Source: JAEUIE01 sp046350055
GTDB lineage: Bacteria; Planctomycetota; Planctomycetia; Gemmatales; HRBIN36
DNA length: 64,000 bases
Assembly: GCA_046350055.1 (NCBI GenBank)
Contig: JAXMBC010000001.1
Location: 5,695,072 to 5,759,071, forward strand
Reading direction: 5' to 3'
The notes beneath the pieces were generated by a model that saw nothing but the letters and a program-made list of their open reading frames with translations, was not told the origin of the DNA and made no database searches. Within the stretch, counting starts at the first letter, position 1, and every line of letters starts with the position of its first letter. A program made the translations under genes and the position numbers. Positions 60,392-64,000 of the stretch are shown piece by piece.

Positions 60392-62242
60392 TCACTTCAC
60401 CCTGGGCTGATAAATGCTCAGCAAACCGTCGGGCTTGTCTTCCAGTCGCTTGAGCTCCCGGAATCGCAAGCCACCTTCGTAGGGGATGACGACCTTTGTC
60501 TTGCTTTCCCCCTGCTGCACCTGCAACTCAACGCTCTTCTTTGTCACGCTCTCAGCCAGTGCCTTTTGTATCTGCTCAACGGAGTACTTCTCGCCGTTGA
60601 CTTCAATGATCCGCATCCCCACGGCCAGGTTAGCTTTGTCAGCCGGGCTGCCCGCAGCAACAGTCATGATCCGGCTGCCAGCCATCCGCAGGCCCAGGGA
60701 ATCTTCGGCAATAGAGACATTCCTGTTTACCTTGCTGGATGGCTTGTCGCTGTACTCCATGCGATATCCCAGCCTGGTCAGGAAATCGAGAGGCAGGCTT
60801 TCCAGTGGCGTCCGTACTCGTCGACTGAGCAGGCTGTCCCAGTCGTAAGCTTGTGTCTGCTGCAGAGCTTTCACCACGTACGCGTAGTCGTATTCTGCCA
60901 ATGTCGTTTTGCCAGGCACCTTGGCGAAGAAGATCTTGCAGAAGTCATCGAGCGACTTCGTTCCGCTGGACTCTTCCCGGATGATGGCATCGCACTCCAT
61001 CCACAGCAGCATGCCTTCAAAGTAGAAATCCTGATCGCGGCGGAGGTCGCTCCAGTTGGGTGATGACTTACGGAGCAGATAGCCCGCTACCGAGGTGTCC
61101 TCCAGCGAACGCCAGTTACGGCCCGTCTTGCGAAGCTGAGCATGGATATAACCTGTCAGCGTGTCACGATAGGTTTCCGGTGTCACCAGGCCACAGCGGA
61201 CCATTAGGATATCGCCCAGGTATTGTGCCAATCCTTCATACACCCACAGCAACCGCGTGCGCTGGGCCGTATGGAAATTGGGCGTTACCATGGATGCAGG
61301 CCGTCGGTACTTGCCGCACCACGAATGGACATATTCGTGTGGAAGCAGCATCGACACCCAGCCTGAGCGGGTTTTCTCGTCGATGAGGTCACGCTTACGC
61401 AAGCCATTGATGCTGCAGCGGAGATGCTCCAGGCCGAACAGGCCCAATTCATCGCTGCAGGTAACGAGGAAGTGAAACTCAGGGTAATGAGCAGTACCGA
61501 ACATCGCCCCTGCTTCCTGGACCAGCCTGGAATAGTTGGCAATGGTCTTGTCGCTCACCTTCAAGGCATCAGCAGAATCAGAAGCAATGTGCAGGAATGC
61601 GGGAGGTGTGTTGCCACTGTTCAATGGAATAGTGCGAAAGTGCTCGCCAGCAACCAGCGGGTTGTCGATCAACTCCGTCAGTGAGACAGTCTTAAATGTG
61701 GTACCCTCTGCATCGCTCTTTTCCGTCTTGAGCGCGGTGGCGAACTGCCATTTCTCGGGGAGCTTGAGCGTCAGTTTGATGGGCTGTTCATCAGCCTTCG
61801 GTCCTTCGGGATAGAGTACGCAGGTATTCCAGTTGATAACGCCAACCGCATTATTCCCATATGTGTAGATACCAGCTGCATCGACACCGGGAGAATTGCA
61901 GATGGTGGTCATCTTCACCCGTACGGTGGCAAGACCTTCTGGAATCTGTACCTTCACGCAGAAGAGTTCGACTTCATCCCGTTCCCAGGGAAGCCTGCGT
62001 CCATCGGAGGTTTCCACGATGAACCCGCCGACATCTTCGAGCCGCCCCATCGGACCGTGCGAGCCGGGGTACCATTTGGGATACCACAGACGCAGTTCAC
62101 CAGTCTTGCAAGGCACTTCGACCGTGGTATGGACCAGCCGGCGAGGCAACTGGCGGGCATCCACTTCGACCACAAGTGGCGGCGCATCTTCCGCGTGGAG
62201 AGGAGCACAACACACGAAGATCAAGGCGAGCCAACGCAGCAT
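60392..62242 (-). CDS. M61 family glycyl-aminopeptidase-like protease with C-terminal PDZ
   Basis: 616 aa. Signal peptide MLRWLALIFVCCAPLHA. The N-terminal beta domain (LRLWYPKWYPGSHGPMGRLE) and the gluzincin catalytic site H302-E303-x2-H306 in LLPHEYVHSW with downstream E336 in WVYEGLAQYLGD are typical of M61. A PDZ domain lies near residues 515-590 (GSRIMTVAAGSPADKANLAV then GMRIIEVNGEKYS). Exported protease of unknown substrate. Confidence 0.93.
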   Translation of the reverse strand: MLRWLALIFVCCAPLHAEDAPPLVVEVDARQLPRRLVHTTVEVPCKTGELRLWYPKWYPGSHGPMGRLEDVGGFIVETSDGRRLPWERDEVELFCVKVQIPEGLATVRVKMTTICNSPGVDAAGIYTYGNNAVGVINWNTCVLYPEGPKADEQPIKLTLKLPEKWQFATALKTEKSDAEGTTFKTVSLTELIDNPLVAGEHFRTIPLNSGNTPPAFLHIASDSADALKVSDKTIANYSRLVQEAGAMFGTAHYPEFHFLVTCSDELGLFGLEHLRCSINGLRKRDLIDEKTRSGWVSMLLPHEYVHSWCGKYRRPASMVTPNFHTAQRTRLLWVYEGLAQYLGDILMVRCGLVTPETYRDTLTGYIHAQLRKTGRNWRSLEDTSVAGYLLRKSSPNWSDLRRDQDFYFEGMLLWMECDAIIREESSGTKSLDDFCKIFFAKVPGKTTLAEYDYAYVVKALQQTQAYDWDSLLSRRVRTPLESLPLDFLTRLGYRMEYSDKPSSKVNRNVSIAEDSLGLRMAGSRIMTVAAGSPADKANLAVGMRIIEVNGEKYSVEQIQKALAESVTKKSVELQVQQGESKTKVVIPYEGGLRFRELKRLEDKPDGLLSIYQPRVK

Positions 62243-62367
62243 CGAGACTCTCCATCATGGCGGTAATGGAGTATCATGGCAAATGCCGTGGCAGGGGTCA
62301 ACGGGGTGCAATGACTTCTGTTCACGCTGTTGATCGCTGCCGCTGCCCCCTGCTACGGATTTCTCCC

Positions 62368-62622
62368 ATGCTCCAAGTCATGCAACTCGTCGGTGCGTTC
62401 ATCATCCTGGCAGCGTTTTTCCTCTCGCAACGGCGACGGATGGATCCGCATGGGGTGCCCTATCTCGTGCTCAACACCATCGGTGCGGGCATCCTCGCCA
62501 TACTCGCCGCCATCGAGTATCAGTGGGGCTTCTTGCTTCTTGAAGGCGTCTGGTCGCTCGTTTCCATCGGGGGCTTGTGCAGGCTTTGGATCAAACCATC
62601 CACCCCAACTACCAGCATGTAG
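62368..62622 (+). CDS. Small membrane protein, CBU_0592-like
   Basis: 84 aa from ATG 62368. Three hydrophobic helices: LQVMQLVGAFIILAAFFLSQ, VPYLVLNTIGAGILAILAAI and WGFLLLEGVWSLVSIGGL. The short size and the Q-RRRMDP / W-L-E-G-W pattern match the CBU_0592 family of small integral membrane proteins. Divergent from the M61 gene. Function unknown. Confidence 0.75.
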   Translation: MLQVMQLVGAFIILAAFFLSQRRRMDPHGVPYLVLNTIGAGILAILAAIEYQWGFLLLEGVWSLVSIGGLCRLWIKPSTPTTSM

Positions 62623-62759
62623 TGCAATCTCATCCAAACCTGATCGATGCGAATGAATACTTCAGCGGAGAGGAAGGGAGACTCCTACCACTCTTCGTCA
62701 TTATACGGCGAAAAGCCTGAATTCCTGCAAAAACCCCTGATAACTGCCAATTCTACGTC

Positions 62760-62805
62760 TGGTCAACTGTAATCAAAGTTGGTCAAGATTCTCAGGTTTG
62801 GTCAA
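62760..62805. promoter_or_regulatory. Three spaced TGGTCAA direct repeats upstream of the recombinase
   Basis: TGGTCAA occurs at 62760, 62780 and 62799, with spacing of 20 and 19 bases (about two helical turns). It is a likely cooperative binding array for a regulator or for the recombinase itself. Confidence 0.5.
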
Positions 62806-62810
62806 CGTTT

Positions 62811-62827
62811 TTGTCCCAGTGGGACAA
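62811..62827. promoter_or_regulatory. 17-bp palindrome upstream of the recombinase
   Basis: TTGTCCCA-G-TGGGACAA, perfect 8-bp arms around a central G. It lies immediately after the TGGTCAA array and 35 bases before the start codon. Operator or recombination-site core. Confidence 0.5.
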
Positions 62828-62837
62828 AGCTTTCACG

Positions 62838-62855
62838 CCTCCTTTACTTAGGAGG
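62838..62855 (+). promoter_or_regulatory. Hairpin sequestering the Shine-Dalgarno of the recombinase
   Basis: CCTCCT (62838-62843), loop TTACTT, AGGAGG (62850-62855). The right arm is a perfect Shine-Dalgarno sequence, with six bases between it and GTG 62862. In RNA the left arm would mask it, so translation is likely regulated. Confidence 0.6.
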
Positions 62856-62861
62856 TCGTCC

Positions 62862-64000
62862 GTGGTACCCACTAGCTCCAATCCAGAATACTGCATCAAT
62901 CTTGTCTCGCAGGACACGACTGAAATTGCAGCTGCTTCACCATCCAGCAAGCCGGCAAGCAAAGGCTCAACAGACTCAGGTTTGAAGCCATCACGAAAAG
63001 CTCGCCGTCGCATAGAACGGGAAACCAAACTCAAGAAGGACTCGGTCGCTGTTGAGCTACTTATCGAAGAGGCTCACAAGAAGTTGCCCTTGAGTGAGGC
63101 CAAGTCCTTTGGGGTCATCTATGCAAGGTACAGTTCTGACTTTCAACATTCCATTCAGGACCAAATCAGAGAATTGATCGAGTACGCAGTTGCCAATGGT
63201 ATCTATGTACGACGAGAACACATCTACTGGGACTCTGGCGTTAGTGGCCGAAAGGTAAATCGACCTGGGCTTGATCAGGCTAGAGCAGCCTTGGCCACAG
63301 ATCAGGTCAATGTCTTATTGGTCTTCAGCAGTAACAGACTTTATCGCAAGGGTTACCAATGCATGAAGTTTACCGTCGAAGATGTTGTGGGTGAAGGCAA
63401 GCGCGCCGTGTTTCTCAAGAACAACATTGATACTTCGGAATCTGATTTTTGGATGCTGCTATTGCCCTTGATGTCATTCATTGACGAAATCGTCACACGG
63501 ATGACGATTCCGAACATTCACGCTGCGCACACGGGCATGCTCCTGAAGGAAATGGTTTTCGGGGCTGTTACCTATGGCTATGATGGTGAAATTGTTCCTG
63601 GTGAATTTCGAAGAAATGGAGCACCTCGTCGCAGGCTCATTATCAACGAGGACGAAGCTAGATGGGTTCGGGAAGTCTTTCGCTGGTATGTCATAGACCG
63701 GTTGACTATCAGAGCCATTGTCAAACTCTTGAATGCTAACCCCGAGATCCCGCCACCACGCACAAACGCAAAAGGCTGCTGGACTCGGGGAACTGTCATT
63801 CATCTACTTAGTAACAGTCGCTATCGAGGATGGTGGGTTTATGGCCGGTTCATTAATGTTTGGAATTCTAAGAAAGACTGCAGTCGGGCAGTGTTGCGAG
63901 ATGAGCCACTCAAATCGATCCAGATTGATCGCTTGCGAGTCGTCGACGACGATATCTGGTATGCCGCTCAGTCGATGTTGATTGAGCAGAAAAAGAAGTG
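62862..64000 (+). CDS. Large serine recombinase (5' part; continues past window edge)
   Basis: 379 codons visible from GTG 62862, no stop before the edge. Residues 1-80 are a charged, serine-rich extension. The resolvase domain starts at about 83 with GVIYARYSSDFQHSIQDQIR (nucleophile probably S91), WDSGVSGRKVNRPGL, and FSSNRLYRKGYQC for the arginine motif. The Recombinase domain follows (FGAVTYGYDGEIVPGEF, INEDEARWVREVFRWYV, GTVIHLLSNSRYRGWW). Such enzymes drive integration and excision of phages, ICEs or cassettes, or DNA inversion. The start is set by AGGAGG. It may mark the edge of a mobile island lying downstream. Confidence 0.9.
   Translation, partial: MVPTSSNPEYCINLVSQDTTEIAAASPSSKPASKGSTDSGLKPSRKARRRIERETKLKKDSVAVELLIEEAHKKLPLSEAKSFGVIYARYSSDFQHSIQDQIRELIEYAVANGIYVRREHIYWDSGVSGRKVNRPGLDQARAALATDQVNVLLVFSSNRLYRKGYQCMKFTVEDVVGEGKRAVFLKNNIDTSESDFWMLLLPLMSFIDEIVTRMTIPNIHAAHTGMLLKEMVFGAVTYGYDGEIVPGEFRRNGAPRRRLIINEDEARWVREVFRWYVIDRLTIRAIVKLLNANPEIPPPRTNAKGCWTRGTVIHLLSNSRYRGWWVYGRFINVWNSKKDCSRAVLRDEPLKSIQIDRLRVVDDDIWYAAQSMLIEQKKK

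Overview
The window reads as chromosome from a planctomycete, most likely of the Gemmataceae/Gemmatales. Evidence: two DUF1559 prepilin-type proteins, a giant secreted protein with the planctomycete N-terminal LEDRxLL signature, PEP-CTERM proteins with P-domains, several Gfo/Idh/MocA oxidoreductases with Tat signals, a planctomycete-type Ser/Thr kinase, a sulfatase-modifying-factor-like protein, and formylmethanofuran hydrolase subunits (FhcA/FhcB), which among bacteria occur in methylotrophs and planctomycetes. Genes are short transcription units on both strands, typical of this phylum.

Layout. 1-4.8 kb: the tail of a copper-monooxygenase-like/EF-hand protein, then two identical 1,960-bp IS1634-like insertion sequences in head-on inverted orientation, embedded in copies of the same flanking repeat. 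4.8-10.6 kb: acetylxylan esterase, a DUF1559 protein with an atypical prepilin signal, fhcB-fhcA, and a divergent shikimate-kinase-like gene. 10.6-15.7 kb: subtilisin-like PEP-CTERM protease, then a response regulator (excisionase-type HTH fused to a receiver) and a histidine kinase. 15.8-23.5 kb: a 1,673-aa sialidase-fold surface protein, a small PEP-CTERM protein and proS. 23.5-31.5 kb: a MITE-like inverted-repeat element, an SPFH/RHH gene pair, ftsQ-like and murB (lacking expected catalytic residues), a degenerate receiver, a protein kinase, and a DUF1559/lipoprotein operon with a loxP-like inverted repeat in its leader. 31.7-33.9 kb: rpmF-plsX followed by two accessory genes, one with a cyclic-phosphate-processing receiver (cREC) domain. 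33.9-51.3 kb: secreted hypothetical proteins, surface-glycan genes (GT-C-like membrane protein, methyltransferase, GT2, tandem GT4 fusion, NAD-sugar epimerase), Gfo/Idh/MocA dehydrogenases, a serine hydrolase, leuB and a TIM-barrel isomerase. 51.5-53.3 kb: an ECF-like sigma factor, a tiny partner, and a solo Cas1-like protein with no CRISPR array or other cas gene nearby. 53.3-62.6 kb: ApbE, formylglycine-generating-enzyme-like protein, Gfo/Idh/MocA, DUF4097 lipoprotein, YpfJ-type metallopeptidase, tRNA-Arg(TCG), purple-acid-phosphatase-like protein, M61 peptidase and a small membrane protein. 62.86 kb to the end: the 5' part of a large serine recombinase whose leader carries three spaced direct repeats, a 17-bp palindrome and a hairpin that covers the Shine-Dalgarno sequence.

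The strongest candidate for something undescribed is the Cas1-like gene at 52427-53302: it keeps the helical nuclease-domain landmarks (E, H, D) but lacks the N-terminal beta domain, and it sits directly downstream of a sigma-factor operon rather than a CRISPR locus. Second-tier candidates are the plsX-linked cREC pair and the leader of the recombinase. All family assignments were made by reading motifs; no database search was run.
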